Shown one piece after another: positions 54,335 to 63,761 of a stretch of DNA of 64,000 bases (its first letter is position 1; every line of letters starts with the position of its first letter). The DNA is from Sphingomonas oleivorans. GTDB lineage: Bacteria; Pseudomonadota; Alphaproteobacteria; Sphingomonadales; Sphingomonadaceae. The notes under the pieces were generated by a model. It did no database searches, had not been told where the DNA came from, and saw only the letters and a program-made list of their open reading frames with translations. Location of the stretch: NCBI RefSeq assembly GCF_003050615.1, contig NZ_NWBU01000004.1, positions 992,001 to 1,056,000 of the forward strand. The letters run 5' to 3'. A program made the translations under genes and the position numbers.

Positions 54335-55246
54335 ATGAGTGACATGAGGACGGCGGCGGGACAGATGCTGTCCGTCAGCCGGGAGCGGCCGACGGCGAGC
54401 GCGGACGGACTGACACTGCTGGGCGCAGCGGCGCTGCTGCTGGTGCTGGGCGTGACGATGATCGCGCGGCTGGCGGGCGATGAGGGCGGGCTGGGCGAAG
54501 CCATGATGGCCTTTGCCTGCATCGCTGGCATCGTCTTCATCGTCCCCGGCTTCTACATGCTGCAGCCTAATCAGGCGGCGGCGATCATGCTGTTCGGCGC
54601 CTATCGCGGCACCGACCGGACGACGGGGTTGCGCTGGGTGCTGCCCTGGCTGATCCGCCGGACCATATCGCTGCGCGCCAACAACATCATTTCCGAGCGG
54701 CTGAAGGTGAACGATCTTCGCGGCAACCCGATCGAGATCGCGGCGCAGGTGGTATGGCGCGTGACGGACACGGCGCAGGCGTTGTTCGACGTGGACGATT
54801 ATAAGGCGTTCGTCCGCGTGCAGATCGAAAGCGCGGTGCGATCGATCGGCTCGCGTTACGCCTATGACGATATCGAGCATCAGGAAGTGACGCTGCGCGG
54901 CAATCATGAGGTGGTGAACCGCGAGCTGCGCGCCGAGTTGATCGCGCGGCTGGCGGTGGCGGGAATCATAGTGGACGAATGCGGGCTGACGCATCTGGCC
55001 TATGCTCCCGAGATTGCCGGCGCGATGCTCCGCCGCCAGCAGGCCGAGGCGGTGATCGCGGCGCGGCAGAAGCTGGTCGAGGGCGCGGTGGGCATGGTCG
55101 AGACCGCGCTCGACATGCTGAGCGCCAAGAATGTCGTTGAGCTGGACGATGAGCGGCGCGCGGCGATGGTCTCCAACCTGATGGTCGTGCTCTGCGCCGA
55201 ACGCGACACCCAGCCGGTGGTGAACGCGGGCACGCTCTATTCATGA
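54335..55246 (+). CDS. SPFH (stomatin/prohibitin) domain protein
   Basis: This 303-residue protein has two hydrophobic segments (about residues 25-45 and 50-72) and then an SPFH/band-7 domain: [39 protein letters not shown] and [27 protein letters not shown]. An alpha-helical region rich in Ala, Glu and Arg follows ([21 protein letters not shown]). Such proteins form membrane scaffolds. Start ATG 54335 has GGGAGG. It is followed 4 bases later by a ribbon-helix-helix gene. Confidence 0.88.
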   Translation: MSDMRTAAGQMLSVSRERPTASADGLTLLGAAALLLVLGVTMIARLAGDEGGLGEAMMAFACIAGIVFIVPGFYMLQPNQAAAIMLFGAYRGTDRTTGLRWVLPWLIRRTISLRANNIISERLKVNDLRGNPIEIAAQVVWRVTDTAQALFDVDDYKAFVRVQIESAVRSIGSRYAYDDIEHQEVTLRGNHEVVNRELRAELIARLAVAGIIVDECGLTHLAYAPEIAGAMLRRQQAEAVIAARQKLVEGAVGMVETALDMLSAKNVVELDDERRAAMVSNLMVVLCAERDTQPVVNAGTLYS

Positions 55247-55250
55247 CGTC

Positions 55251-55463
55251 ATGACCGCATCGCCGCCCAGGAAAGCCTATGTGCTGCGCATCGAGCCCGA
55301 GCTGTTCGCGGCGATCGAGCGGATGGCGGCGGCCGAGCTGCGCAGCGTTAACGGCCAGATCGAATGCCTGCTGCGCGAGGCGCTGGCGCGGCGCGGCGTG
55401 AAGCTGGAGACGGCCACGAAAAGGCCACGCGGGCGGCCGCCGAAAAGCGAGCGGGAAGAGTGA
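55251..55463 (+). CDS. Ribbon-helix-helix (Arc/HicB-like) DNA-binding protein
   Basis: This 70-residue protein has the Arc/MetJ pattern: a short strand [19 protein letters not shown], then helix [21 protein letters not shown], with a basic tail ([14 protein letters not shown]) carrying an AT-hook-like RPRGRPPK. It should be a dimeric DNA-binding protein. It sits 4 bases after the SPFH gene, and an inverted repeat sits at their promoter, so autoregulation is plausible. No toxin partner is visible. Confidence 0.75.
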   Translation: MTASPPRKAYVLRIEPELFAAIERMAAAELRSVNGQIECLLREALARRGVKLETATKRPRGRPPKSEREE

Positions 55464-55481
55464 GCGGGATTAGCTGAATAT

Positions 55482-55509
55482 ATCGTCACCCTGCCATCGC
55501 AGGGGCGAT
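55482..55509. terminator. Hairpin after the ribbon-helix-helix gene
   Basis: CCCTGC (55489-55494) pairs with GCAGGG (55499-55504) over a 4-base loop, extended by ATCG/CGAT with a bulge. It resembles the extragenic palindrome family at 25737 and 57037. Confidence 0.5.
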
Positions 55510-55633
55510 GAGCGATCCCCATCCGGCGAGCGCCAGCAGGCTGTATCGAAAATCTATCTTCATCATGCCCCTGCCGCGCAGATTATCGGCAGGTGGGGCG
55601 GACGCACGGGGGGCGGAATTTTCCCGCCCCGGA

Positions 55634-56089
55634 TCAGCCTTCTTCGCCCGCCAGGACGAAATCGCGCAGCGCGCGGGCGTCGTGGAGGGCGTTGTGGGGG
55701 ACGCGGCTGTTGCGCGCGGTGCTGAAGCCCGGGCTGCGGCGGAATTCGAAGCGGATATTGCCGACATCGACGATCTCCGCCGGGCCGGTGAGCAGCAGCC
55801 GGCAGAAGAGCGCGATATCCTCCGGCCAGTCGGCGACGATCAGCGGATCGCGGTCTGCGCCCAGATAGGCGGCGAGCTCATGCGCGGCGGCAACCGCATC
55901 GAGCCGGTTGTCGAGCGCATCCGGCACATTGTGCAGATAGGGCACGACATGGGTCGCGACCCAGGGATCGATGAGGTCGGGAAGCGGCAGGGCGACATAA
56001 TATTCCTGGTCGCCAAATTCGGGCACAAGCGCGAGGCTGAGCAGATCGCCGCCGAAGCCATTGAATTCCGTATCGAGAAAATAGCGCAT
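55634..56089 (-). CDS. 3'-5' exoribonuclease, RNase AS (Rv2179c-like)
   Basis: This 151-residue DEDDh-type nuclease has FLDTEFNG (first Asp/Glu pair), an internal acidic region near PLIVADWPEDIALFC, and HNALHDARALRDF with the catalytic His and Asp. The small size and FNGFGGDLLSLALV sequence fit RNase AS, which trims poly(A)-like RNA ends. Its ATG overlaps the stop of the S1/P1 nuclease gene (TGATG), so the two are translated together. Confidence 0.85.
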   Translation of the reverse strand: MRYFLDTEFNGFGGDLLSLALVPEFGDQEYYVALPLPDLIDPWVATHVVPYLHNVPDALDNRLDAVAAAHELAAYLGADRDPLIVADWPEDIALFCRLLLTGPAEIVDVGNIRFEFRRSPGFSTARNSRVPHNALHDARALRDFVLAGEEG

Positions 56090-57006
56090 CAGCCGGCCGT
56101 TCCGGCCGTGCGCGGGGGATGGGTGACCTCCGGATGATCGCCGTCGAGCGCCTCGTCGAGCAGCCGGGCGAGGCGCAGGCCGCCCTTCACCACCACTTCG
56201 CGCACGATCGGGATCAGCTTCTGCGTGGTCGCTTCGTCCATCGTTACGCGCTCGGCGGGCGCGGGGCCGCAGGGATCGGCGATCAGCGTCGCATAGGCAT
56301 GGTCGCGCGCCAGGCCCCAGCTTTCGCGGCTCCAATCCTCGATCGTGCCGGCGGCAAGCTTCGCGCGATCGGCGGGCGGCACGGCGGCGAGGAGGGCGGT
56401 CGCCCCGCCCGGCGGGGTGGAGATTGCGCGATCGGCAAGAAGCCCGTCCCAGACGCTGTGCAGATTGGTGCGGCCGGCGATCACGCCATAGGCGGCCTTC
56501 ACCCGATTGCCGCCGAGATCGGCATGGTCGCCGGCATGGAGCGGCATGTGCAGATCGCCGACGAAATGGACGAGGAAGGCGAGCGCCTGCACCCGATCGC
56601 GCATGGGAAGCTTGCGGTCGGCGAGCATGCGCTGCGCGCGCGCGATCTGGGCCGAGACGCAATTGCCGTCCGGGCAGGCGGCCTTCACATCGAACGGCTT
56701 GCAGATGTTCACATTCTGATAGTGCCAGTTGAAGGCATAGCTGAAGCGATCGCCCAAGGGCTTGATGCAATCGGGCCAGACGCTCGCCTGCTCGATGGTG
56801 CGCGCAGGGCATGTCGGGGTTTCGAGCAGTTTCTGGTGGCTGAGCAGCCGCTCTATCTCGGCGCGGGTGCGGGGCTGCACTTGGAGCTTCGCGATGGTGG
56901 CGACGGTTTCATGGCCATATTCCCACCAGGCGGCGGCGGGGCTGGCGGCGAGGATGAGCGCGCACAGCGCGGCGAGCAGCGAGGGGATACGGATCATGGG
57001 TCGCAT
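56089..57006 (-). CDS. S1/P1-type nuclease, exported
   Basis: This 305-residue protein has a signal peptide (SLLAALCALILAASPAAA) and a mature N-terminus WWEYGHETVATIA, where the Trp and His bind zinc. Further zinc ligands lie in HFVGDLHMPLHAGDHADLGGN and near NLHSVWDGLL. Such enzymes cut single-stranded RNA and DNA and remove 3' phosphates. It probably works in the periplasm or outside the cell. ATG 57006 or 56997 could be the start. Confidence 0.9.
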   Translation of the reverse strand: MRPMIRIPSLLAALCALILAASPAAAWWEYGHETVATIAKLQVQPRTRAEIERLLSHQKLLETPTCPARTIEQASVWPDCIKPLGDRFSYAFNWHYQNVNICKPFDVKAACPDGNCVSAQIARAQRMLADRKLPMRDRVQALAFLVHFVGDLHMPLHAGDHADLGGNRVKAAYGVIAGRTNLHSVWDGLLADRAISTPPGGATALLAAVPPADRAKLAAGTIEDWSRESWGLARDHAYATLIADPCGPAPAERVTMDEATTQKLIPIVREVVVKGGLRLARLLDEALDGDHPEVTHPPRTAGTAG

Positions 57007-57036
57007 CCTTAGCGCGGCTTTCGGTGGAGTCGAACG

Positions 57037-57071
57037 ATCCCGTCGCCCCTGCGAAACAGGGGCGACGGGAT
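57037..57071. repeat. Extragenic palindrome, perfect 15-bp stem
   Basis: The arms at 57037-57051 and 57057-57071 match perfectly with loop CGAAA. It is the best-preserved copy of the GTCGCCCCTGCGAA family in this window. It lies between the isoaspartyl-peptidase stop and the nuclease start, so it may also act as a terminator. Confidence 0.85.
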
Positions 57072-57079
57072 GGGTGCGT

Positions 57080-58015
57080 TTATTCGTCGCCGTAGATGGC
57101 GACTTCGGGCGGCGAATCGTGGGTGGCGATGCCGCGATACATGCCGGCGGTGTTGAAAGCCCAGCCGCCCGAGCCGTCCGGCGAGACGACGATCACGCCG
57201 CCAAGGCCACCGAGCGCGCCAAGCTCCTCGATCAGCGCATCGGCGGCGGCATCGATCCGCTCGCCACCGATGCGCATGCGCGCGGCGATCTCATGGCCGG
57301 CGGCGAGGCGGATGAAATATTCGCCCGTGCCGGTGCAGGAGATGGCGCAGGCGCGGTTGTCGGCATAGGTGCCGGCGCCGATCAGCGGCGAATCACCGAT
57401 CCGGCCCCAGCGCTTGGCGGTGAGCCCGCCGGTCGAGGTGGCGGCTGCGACATTGCCGGCCATGTCGACTGCGACCGCGCCGACCGTGCCATATTTCATG
57501 GCGCTGTCGAAGCCGGTGCCGGCCTTGAGCTCATCGAGCTGGCGACGGCGTTCGGCCGTGGCGAACCATGAGGGGTTGGCCTGTTCCAGCCCATATTCGC
57601 GCGCAAAGGCGTCCGCGCCGGCGCCCGAGAGGAGGACATGATCGCTCTCCCGCATCACGGTGCGTGCGAGGCTGACGGGATTTCGGGTGGTGGTGACGCC
57701 GGATACGGCGCCCGCTTCGAGCGTCGCGCCGTCCATGATCGCGGCGTCGAGCTCGATCGCGGCATCCCAGGTGAAGACCGAGCCGCGGCCGGCGTTGAAC
57801 AGGGGGTCATCCTCCAGCACGCGCACCGCAGCCTCGACCGCGTCGAGCGCGGTGCCGCCGCTGCGCAGATGCGCAGCACCCGCCTCCAGCGCGGCGGCGA
57901 GGCCGGCGCGGGCGGCGGCCTCGTGCTGCGCGGCAGGGGAATCGCGCAGGAAGGTACCGGCGCCGCCATGGACGACGATCGTCCAGCGCTGCTCAGCGGG
58001 ATCGGACTGGGACAT
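57080..58015 (-). CDS. iaaA: Isoaspartyl peptidase / L-asparaginase (Ntn hydrolase)
   Basis: This 311-residue precursor should cleave itself before Thr in GTVGAVAVDMAGNVAA, releasing the N-terminal nucleophile. It also has VVHGGAGTF at the start, NAGRGSVFTWD, and TSTGGLTAKRWGRIGDSPLIGAG for substrate binding. It hydrolyses isoaspartyl dipeptides and asparagine. It overlaps the tail of the acyltransferase gene by 23 bases on the same strand. Confidence 0.93.
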   Translation of the reverse strand: MSQSDPAEQRWTIVVHGGAGTFLRDSPAAQHEAAARAGLAAALEAGAAHLRSGGTALDAVEAAVRVLEDDPLFNAGRGSVFTWDAAIELDAAIMDGATLEAGAVSGVTTTRNPVSLARTVMRESDHVLLSGAGADAFAREYGLEQANPSWFATAERRRQLDELKAGTGFDSAMKYGTVGAVAVDMAGNVAAATSTGGLTAKRWGRIGDSPLIGAGTYADNRACAISCTGTGEYFIRLAAGHEIAARMRIGGERIDAAADALIEELGALGGLGGVIVVSPDGSGGWAFNTAGMYRGIATHDSPPEVAIYGDE

Positions 58016-59285
58016 TATCTGGGCTCCTGGGGCTGTCGGGCGCGGGCTTTAGCCGAGATGCCCCCTTGCGATCCAGCGGCAGGCCGATCAGCGGGCGCAG
58101 CCAGCGGATGCGGCGGCCGGCCAGATAAAAGAGCGTGCAGCCGCTGAGCGTGGCCGAGACGAGGATCAGGAATTCGGCGAGATCGCCATAGTCGCGATGA
58201 ATGAGCCACCAGCCGACCAGCACGATGATCGTCTGATGGATGATGTAGAAGGGGAAGACCGCTTCGTTGAGGAGGCTGCGCCAGCGATGGTCGCAATCGA
58301 GATGGCGCTGGGCGAGGCCGAGCAAGCCGATGATCGCCGTCCAGGTGGACAGGACGAGCGCGCCGCGATTGACATTGGCCCGCATGTCGCCGTCGAGCGG
58401 CAGCCCGGGATAGCCGAGATGATCCCAGACGGTGCCGGCATAGCCGATGAGCGCCACGGCCAATGCGGGCTTCCAGAAGCGCAGGATCGACGGCCAGAGC
58501 GATTCGGCGCGGGCGAGGCCGAAGCCGAACAGGAAGGCCGGGAAATAGACGAGATGGCCGGGCAGGTCGGTGGGCAGATGGTTTGACGGCATCTGCCCCG
58601 GCAGCAGGACGAGCCGGACCAGCCCCTGCCACAGCATCGGCAGCAGAAGCAGCCGCCAGCCGGTGAAGATCCGCGCGAAGCCGGCCTGCGCCTGGTCCTG
58701 CCAGCTGCGCGGCAGGATCGTGGCGAACAGCGCCAGGACGAGCGAATAGGCCCAGATATAGGCGACGAACCAGAGATGGCCGAGCAGCGGCGTGGCGATC
58801 CCGTCCGATCCGTCGAAATCGAAATAATCGTGCAGCCAGAAATGGAGGAAGCCATGGGCGTAGCCGAGCTTGTAGCTTGCCTCGACCCAGGGCTGGGGCG
58901 CCACCACGAGCGCCGCGCCGAACAGCAGCGGCAGGCCCAGCCGGAGGCTGCGCGAGCGGGCGAAGCCGAGCGGTCCGCCCGCCCGCGCCAGCACCGCGCG
59001 CGCGGCATAGCCCGAGACGAGGAACAGCAGCGACATGCGCCAGGGATTGGTGAGGAACAGGAAATAGACGACCCCTTCCACCGGCCGGGCCGAGCTCACA
59101 TGCCAGTCCCAGGGGCTGAGATAGAGGCCGATATGGAAGAGGATGAGCAGCAGGAAGGCGCCGATGCGGAGCCAATCCAGCCCATAATGCCGCCGGATGG
59201 CGGGTGCGTCGCGATTAAGAGGAATGATGTCCGCTCCTGGCCTGTCTTTATGCGGCAACGGCTTTTCGGCTATAGGGTTGCCCAT
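57993..59285 (-). CDS. Acyltransferase family 3 / OpgC-like membrane protein
   Basis: This protein of about 430 residues has ten hydrophobic segments. The N-terminal segment [25 protein letters not shown] carries the family Arg/His residues, and [38 protein letters not shown] and [18 protein letters not shown] follow. Members add acyl groups to sugars of membrane or periplasmic glycans. ATG 59285 is the best start; it overlaps head-to-head the ispG ATG in the tetranucleotide CATG. The acceptor is unknown. Confidence 0.82.
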   Translation of the reverse strand: MGNPIAEKPLPHKDRPGADIIPLNRDAPAIRRHYGLDWLRIGAFLLLILFHIGLYLSPWDWHVSSARPVEGVVYFLFLTNPWRMSLLFLVSGYAARAVLARAGGPLGFARSRSLRLGLPLLFGAALVVAPQPWVEASYKLGYAHGFLHFWLHDYFDFDGSDGIATPLLGHLWFVAYIWAYSLVLALFATILPRSWQDQAQAGFARIFTGWRLLLLPMLWQGLVRLVLLPGQMPSNHLPTDLPGHLVYFPAFLFGFGLARAESLWPSILRFWKPALAVALIGYAGTVWDHLGYPGLPLDGDMRANVNRGALVLSTWTAIIGLLGLAQRHLDCDHRWRSLLNEAVFPFYIIHQTIIVLVGWWLIHRDYGDLAEFLILVSATLSGCTLFYLAGRRIRWLRPLIGLPLDRKGASRLKPAPDSPRSPDNVPVRSR

Positions 59286-60405
59286 GTCCATCAGACCTTG
59301 GCGCGACATTTCGCGACGCACATCCCGGCAGATCATGGTGGGGAATGTCCCCGTGGGCGGCGGTGCCCCCGTCACCGTGCAGACCATGACCAACACGCCG
59401 ACGCCCGATATTCGTGGCACGATCGACCAGATAAGGCGATGCGAGGATGTGGGCGCGGACATCATCCGCGTCTCCTGCCCGGACGAGGAATCGACCGCGG
59501 CGCTCAAGCAGATCGTGCGCGCGGCGCGCGTGCCGATCGTGGCGGACATCCATTTCCATTATAAGCGCGCGCTGGAGGCGGCGGATGCGGGGGCGGCCTG
59601 CCTGCGCATCAATCCGGGCAATATCGGCAGTGAGACGCGCGTCGCCGAGGTGGTGCGCGCGGCCAAGGCCAATGGCTGCGCGATCCGCATCGGCGTCAAT
59701 GCCGGCAGCTTGGAGAAGGATCTGCTCGAAAAATATGGCGAGCCCTGCCCCGAGGCGCTGGTGGAAAGCGCGCTCGACCATATCAAGCTGCTGCAGGATC
59801 AGGATTTCCACGAATATAAGGTGGCGGTGAAGGCGTCCGACATATTCCTCGCCGTGGCGGCCTATTCGCAGCTTGCCGATGCAGTGGATTGCCCGCTGCA
59901 TCTGGGCATCACCGAGGCAGGCGGGCTGATCGGGGGCACGGTCAAATCCTCGATCGGCATCGGCAGCCTGCTCTGGGCGGGGATCGGCGATACGATCCGC
60001 GTGTCGCTTTCGGCCGAGCCCGAGGAGGAGGTGCGCGTCGGCTTCGAGATATTGAAGGGGCTGGGAATCCGGCATCGCGGCGTGCGCGTCATTTCCTGCC
60101 CGAGCTGCGCGCGGCAGGGATTCGACGTAATCCGCACCGTGCAGACGCTGGAGGAAAGGCTCGCCCATATCGCGACGCCTCTGTCGCTTTCGGTGCTGGG
60201 CTGCGTGGTGAACGGGCCGGGCGAGGCGCGCGAGACCGATATCGGGCTCACCGGCGGCGGCAATGGCAAGCATATGGTCTATCTGTCGGGCGTCACCGAT
60301 CATACGGTGCAGGATGCCGACATGGTCGATCATATCGTCAGGCTGGTCGAGGCCAAGGCAGCCGAGATCGAGGCGGCGAAGCAGACGGCCCAGGCAGCGG
60401 AATGA
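59284..60405 (+). CDS. ispG: 4-hydroxy-3-methylbut-2-enyl diphosphate synthase (flavodoxin)
   Basis: This 373-residue iron-sulphur enzyme catalyses the next-to-last step of the MEP isoprenoid pathway. It has the TIM-barrel N-terminus ([27 protein letters not shown]) and the 4Fe-4S cysteines in [13 protein letters not shown] and [17 protein letters not shown]. The start ATG 59284 overlaps the divergent acyltransferase start. The stop overlaps the GNAT start (ATGA). Confidence 0.96.
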   Translation: MSIRPWRDISRRTSRQIMVGNVPVGGGAPVTVQTMTNTPTPDIRGTIDQIRRCEDVGADIIRVSCPDEESTAALKQIVRAARVPIVADIHFHYKRALEAADAGAACLRINPGNIGSETRVAEVVRAAKANGCAIRIGVNAGSLEKDLLEKYGEPCPEALVESALDHIKLLQDQDFHEYKVAVKASDIFLAVAAYSQLADAVDCPLHLGITEAGGLIGGTVKSSIGIGSLLWAGIGDTIRVSLSAEPEEEVRVGFEILKGLGIRHRGVRVISCPSCARQGFDVIRTVQTLEERLAHIATPLSLSVLGCVVNGPGEARETDIGLTGGGNGKHMVYLSGVTDHTVQDADMVDHIVRLVEAKAAEIEAAKQTAQAAE

Positions 60406-60878
60406 GCATCGTCATAAGGCGCGCGGCGCCGGGCGATGCGGCCGAACTGCTGCGTCTGATCAAGGCGCTGGCCCGATATGAACGCGAGCCGGATGCGGTG
60501 AAGGCGACGGAGGAGTCGCTTGGGCAGACGCTGTTCGGAGAGAATCCGCAGGTCTTCGCCCATATCGTCGAGATGGACGGCCGGGTGCGCGGAATCGCCC
60601 TCTGGTTTCTGACTTATTCGACCTGGACGGGACGGCCGAGCCTCTATCTGGAGGATCTGTTCGTCGAGGAGGAGGCGCGCGGCACGGGCGCGGGCCGGGC
60701 GCTGTTCCGGGTGCTGGCGCAGGAGGCGAAGGCGCGCGGCTGCGCGCGGATCGACTGGGCGGTGCTCGACTGGAACGAGCCGGCGCGCGGCTTCTATCGC
60801 AGCATGGGCGGCTTCCATTCGGAAGGGTGGCAGCCCTGGCGGATGGAGGGCGAGGCGCTGGAGCGGCTGGCGGAATAG
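60402..60878 (+). CDS. GNAT N-acetyltransferase, SSAT-like
   Basis: This 158-residue GNAT protein has the acetyl-CoA motif [33 protein letters not shown] followed by [20 protein letters not shown]. The pattern is that of diamine/spermidine acetyltransferases. It starts inside the ispG stop (ATGA). The amine substrate cannot be read from sequence. Confidence 0.85.
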   Translation: MSIVIRRAAPGDAAELLRLIKALARYEREPDAVKATEESLGQTLFGENPQVFAHIVEMDGRVRGIALWFLTYSTWTGRPSLYLEDLFVEEEARGTGAGRALFRVLAQEAKARGCARIDWAVLDWNEPARGFYRSMGGFHSEGWQPWRMEGEALERLAE

Positions 60879-60893
60879 GTTTTTCGGCCTGAT

Positions 60894-60960
60894 CGACATC
60901 CCGGCTCTGGCCGGGATGTCGGCCCTCTCCAAGCCCCCTCCCGCTTGCGGGAGAGGGCTT
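60894..60960. terminator. Two adjacent hairpins between convergent genes
   Basis: Hairpin 1 is a perfect 12-bp stem (60894-60905 with 60910-60921, loop TCTG). Hairpin 2 is a 14-bp stem with one mismatch (60931-60944 with 60947-60960), like the CTCCCGC/GCGGGAG extragenic palindromes. Together they probably end transcription from both sides. Confidence 0.65.
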
Positions 60961-60969
60961 GAAGGCGAA

Positions 60970-62892
60970 TTACTTCTTCGGCGCCAGCAGGGCGTCGAGC
61001 GTGCTCGGGCCCTTGCCGATGCGTTCGAGCTTCGGATAGCGCAGGCCTTCCGTCCAGTTGATCGCTATGTCGCGATAGAGATCGTCCTGCTCGACGAGCA
61101 GATGGATCGGCTGCTTGCTGGTCTTGGCGGCCTTGATCGCGGATTTGAGCGTGTCGTCCGAATAAGAGCGGCCGTCGACCGCGACCAAGGTGGAGCCGAC
61201 GGTGATGCCGGCATTGAAGGCCGGGCCATCCCACACTACGCCGGTGGCCATCGCCTCGCTGTTGACGACGAGCCCGAGCGAATAGCTGAGATCGACGACG
61301 TCGCGCGATGCCTCGCTGCGCTCCCAATAGTTGGTCGGCTCCTCGACATAGGTGAGGCGATATCCGCCGCGCGCGAGCCAATCGAGCGGTGCGCGATCGC
61401 GCACATCGTAGAGGCGGGCCTTGAGGAAGCTCGCCCAGTCATAGGGCTCGACCTTGTTGAGCGTCGCGACCACATCGTCGAACGTGTAGGTGAGCTGGCC
61501 CCAGTCGCGATCGTTTACGCCGAAAAAGGCGCGGGCGAAATCGTCGAGCGAGCGCTTGCCGCCCGAACGTTCGCGGATCAGGCTGTCGACATCGAGCCAG
61601 ACGAGCTGGCCCTCGACATAATAATCCTCCGAGCGCTGCCAGCTCGTCCAGGGCTTGGGCCGGCGCTGCGAGATGGTCGGATCATTGGTGGTGTCGATCA
61701 GCGGGCGCCATTGGCGGCCGGGGCGCGTGTCATAGAGCGCCGCGTCCATGGCGAGGCTGGCCAGCGCATCCTCCTTCGGCACAAGGCCCGAGCGGGCGGC
61801 GAGCACATTGCCCCAGAATTGCGTCTGCCCTTCATAGACCCAGAGCAGGCTGTCGCGCATCGGCATGCGATAGTCCGGCGTCCAGAGATCCGCGCCGCGG
61901 CGATATTTGCCGTTCCAGCTATGCGTATATTCGTGGGGCAGAAGATCGCGATCGACGACGCTCGCGTCCCAATCGGTGAAATATTCGGGATCGACGCCAT
62001 TTTCGGACGAGCGCTGATGCTCGAGCCCGATGCCGCCCTGATTGTCGGACAGGGCGAAGAGGAAGTCGTAATGATCATAATGCTGCGCGCCGAACAGCTT
62101 GATCGCCTGCGTCGCGAGATTGCGGTGGAGCGCGAGCTGCTCTGGCGTGGCGGCGAGCTGCTCGGGCTTGTCGGCGAAGATGTTGAGGCGGACGCCCGGC
62201 GCCAGCTGCTCGACGCGGTTATAGCGGCCTGCGAAGATGGGGCTGTCGACCAGCGTCTCATAGCTTACTTGCTTGTAGCGCACCGTATCGCCGGCGGGGC
62301 CGTCCGTTTCGAGCGCGGTCGCGGATTTCCAGCCCTTGGGATAAATGACGCTCGCCTCCACCGGGATGCGGCGGACGAAATAGCCGGCCGGATAGAGGGT
62401 GACGGCGTTCCACTGGAGATTGAGCATGTCCGGCGTCATCACCGTGCGGCCCTGATTGCCGGAGGTGGGCGAGAGGAACTGGAAGCTAACCTCCAGTGAG
62501 GTCACGCCCTGCGGCACATCGATGGTGAAGGCATAGACATCGACCGGATCGCGCATCCAGCGCAGGGGCTGGCCGTTCGCCTTGACGACGAGGCCGGCGA
62601 GCTTGTCGATCGCGCCCGACGGGCTGTGATTGCCCGGCAGCCATTTGGGATAGAGCAGCGTGAGCGGGCCGGGGCCGGAGACGGGAATCGTCTGCGTCGT
62701 GCGGAAAATGCCGCGGGCGACGTCGCTCGCATCGACGGCGATCTTGATCACGCCGGGATAGTCGATGTCGCGCGCGGGCGGGATCGAATCGACGATGGCG
62801 ACGGGCTGGGGCGCGCTGTTCGCGACTGTCTGGGCGAAGGCAGCCGGACTGGCGGCGAGAAGAAGGGCGAGGAAAAGCGGCTTGGCGCGCAT
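60970..62892 (-). CDS. M61 family metallopeptidase with PDZ domain, exported
   Basis: This 640-residue protein has a signal peptide (LFLALLLAASPAAFAQ). The N-terminal beta-sandwich includes GPLTLLYPKWLPGNHSPSG. The gluzincin domain carries LLPHEYTHSWNGKYRRG (HEXXH zinc site) and EGQTQFWGNVLAARSGL. A PDZ domain near the C-terminus (YSLGLVVNSEAM to LKSAIKAAK) follows. It should act as a periplasmic glycyl aminopeptidase-like enzyme. ATG 62892 was chosen by the signal peptide; upstream in-frame sequence is not credible coding. Confidence 0.93.
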   Translation of the reverse strand: MRAKPLFLALLLAASPAAFAQTVANSAPQPVAIVDSIPPARDIDYPGVIKIAVDASDVARGIFRTTQTIPVSGPGPLTLLYPKWLPGNHSPSGAIDKLAGLVVKANGQPLRWMRDPVDVYAFTIDVPQGVTSLEVSFQFLSPTSGNQGRTVMTPDMLNLQWNAVTLYPAGYFVRRIPVEASVIYPKGWKSATALETDGPAGDTVRYKQVSYETLVDSPIFAGRYNRVEQLAPGVRLNIFADKPEQLAATPEQLALHRNLATQAIKLFGAQHYDHYDFLFALSDNQGGIGLEHQRSSENGVDPEYFTDWDASVVDRDLLPHEYTHSWNGKYRRGADLWTPDYRMPMRDSLLWVYEGQTQFWGNVLAARSGLVPKEDALASLAMDAALYDTRPGRQWRPLIDTTNDPTISQRRPKPWTSWQRSEDYYVEGQLVWLDVDSLIRERSGGKRSLDDFARAFFGVNDRDWGQLTYTFDDVVATLNKVEPYDWASFLKARLYDVRDRAPLDWLARGGYRLTYVEEPTNYWERSEASRDVVDLSYSLGLVVNSEAMATGVVWDGPAFNAGITVGSTLVAVDGRSYSDDTLKSAIKAAKTSKQPIHLLVEQDDLYRDIAINWTEGLRYPKLERIGKGPSTLDALLAPKK

Positions 62893-63014
62893 GGAAACCC
62901 CTTTGGTAATTTTGTTGCGTGCTGGTTGCACCACTCGTCCGCTGCCGTCCAGCCTGACGCGTCGAGCAATTCCGTCATTCCCGTGCGGGGCTACGATTCT
63001 GGCGTTTAAAATAA

Positions 63015-63039
63015 GGAGGAACGCTCTATCGCTGCCTCC
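63015..63039 (+). promoter_or_regulatory. Distant Shine-Dalgarno-like box with pairing partner before the SMR gene
   Basis: AAGGAGGA (63013-63020) is a perfect ribosome-binding core but lies about 39 bases before the ATG at 63059. CCTCC at 63035-63039 could pair with GGAGG at 63015-63019. No ATG, GTG or TTG in frame sits at normal spacing after it. It may be a leader element or mark a missed small ORF. Confidence 0.35.
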
Positions 63040-63058
63040 GGACAATCGGGGGCGTGCG

Positions 63059-63382
63059 ATGGCGTGGGTGTGGTTGATCCTTGGCGGCTGTTTCGAGGTA
63101 GGCTTCACCACCTGCCTGCGTTTCGTCGAGGGCTTTCGCAACCTGCCCTGGACGATCGGCTTCCTTGTCTCGGTCGGCCTGTCGATGGGGCTGCTGGAGG
63201 TGGCGTCGCGATCGATCCCGATGGGCACGGCCTATGCCGTGTGGGGTGGAATCGGCGCGCTCGGCACGGTGATCGTGGGCATGATCTGGTTCGGCGAGCC
63301 GGTGAATCCGCTGCGGCTGGCGCTGATCCTGGGGCTTGTGGGATGTATCGCGGGGCTGAAGCTGGTCGGCGGGGCGCATTGA
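63059..63382 (+). CDS. SMR-family exporter, SugE/Gdx-like
   Basis: This 107-residue four-helix transporter has the conserved Glu in LILGGCFEVGFTTCLRF and the GTAYAVWGGIGALGTVIVG motif. It is closer to SugE/Gdx (GTAYAVWTGIGAVG in E. coli SugE, from memory) than to QacE types, so it may export guanidinium or quaternary ammonium compounds. The start is ATG 63059. The TfoX-like gene follows one base after the stop. Confidence 0.88.
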   Translation: MAWVWLILGGCFEVGFTTCLRFVEGFRNLPWTIGFLVSVGLSMGLLEVASRSIPMGTAYAVWGGIGALGTVIVGMIWFGEPVNPLRLALILGLVGCIAGLKLVGGAH

Positions 63383-63383
63383 G

Positions 63384-63761
63384 ATGAGGATCGATCCGGG
63401 GCTGCTCGACTGGCTGAACGAAGCGCTGGCGCCGTTCGGGCCGGTGACCGCGCGCGCGATGATGGGCGGATCGACGCTCTATTGCGACGGAACATTGTTC
63501 GCGATCGCGGACGGCGATGCGCTCTGGTTCAAGGCGGATGGAGAGAGCGATCCCGTCTGGGACGCGGCGGGATGCGAACGGACGAGCTTCACCGGCAAGG
63601 ATGGGCGGACCGTCTCGATGAACTATCGCCAGGCCCCGTCCGACGTCTATGACGATACCGACGCGCTGCAGCATTGGGCGGCGCTGGCGATCGAGGCGAG
63701 CCGGCGCGCGGCCGTCAGGCGGCCACGAGGCCGAGCCGCTCGCGCCGCATCCAGCGATTGA
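63384..63761 (+). CDS. TfoX/Sxy N-terminal domain protein
   Basis: This 125-residue protein matches the TfoX N-terminal domain: [40 protein letters not shown]. The C-terminal domain is absent, and the tail is rich in Ala and Arg. Full-length TfoX regulates competence in gammaproteobacteria; single-domain forms in alphaproteobacteria have no proven role. The last 47 bases overlap the convergent MATE gene. Confidence 0.85.
   Translation: MRIDPGLLDWLNEALAPFGPVTARAMMGGSTLYCDGTLFAIADGDALWFKADGESDPVWDAAGCERTSFTGKDGRTVSMNYRQAPSDVYDDTDALQHWAALAIEASRRAAVRRPRGRAARAASSD

Noticed and set aside
60916-62499. A 527-codon plus-strand frame opposite the M61 peptidase
   Set aside because: The minus-strand gene carries HEXXH and a signal peptide; the plus frame has no features and crosses the hairpins.
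62893-63058. Guanidine riboswitch before the SugE-like gene
   Set aside because: Neither the paired ACGR-loop hairpins of class II nor the class I core is visible.
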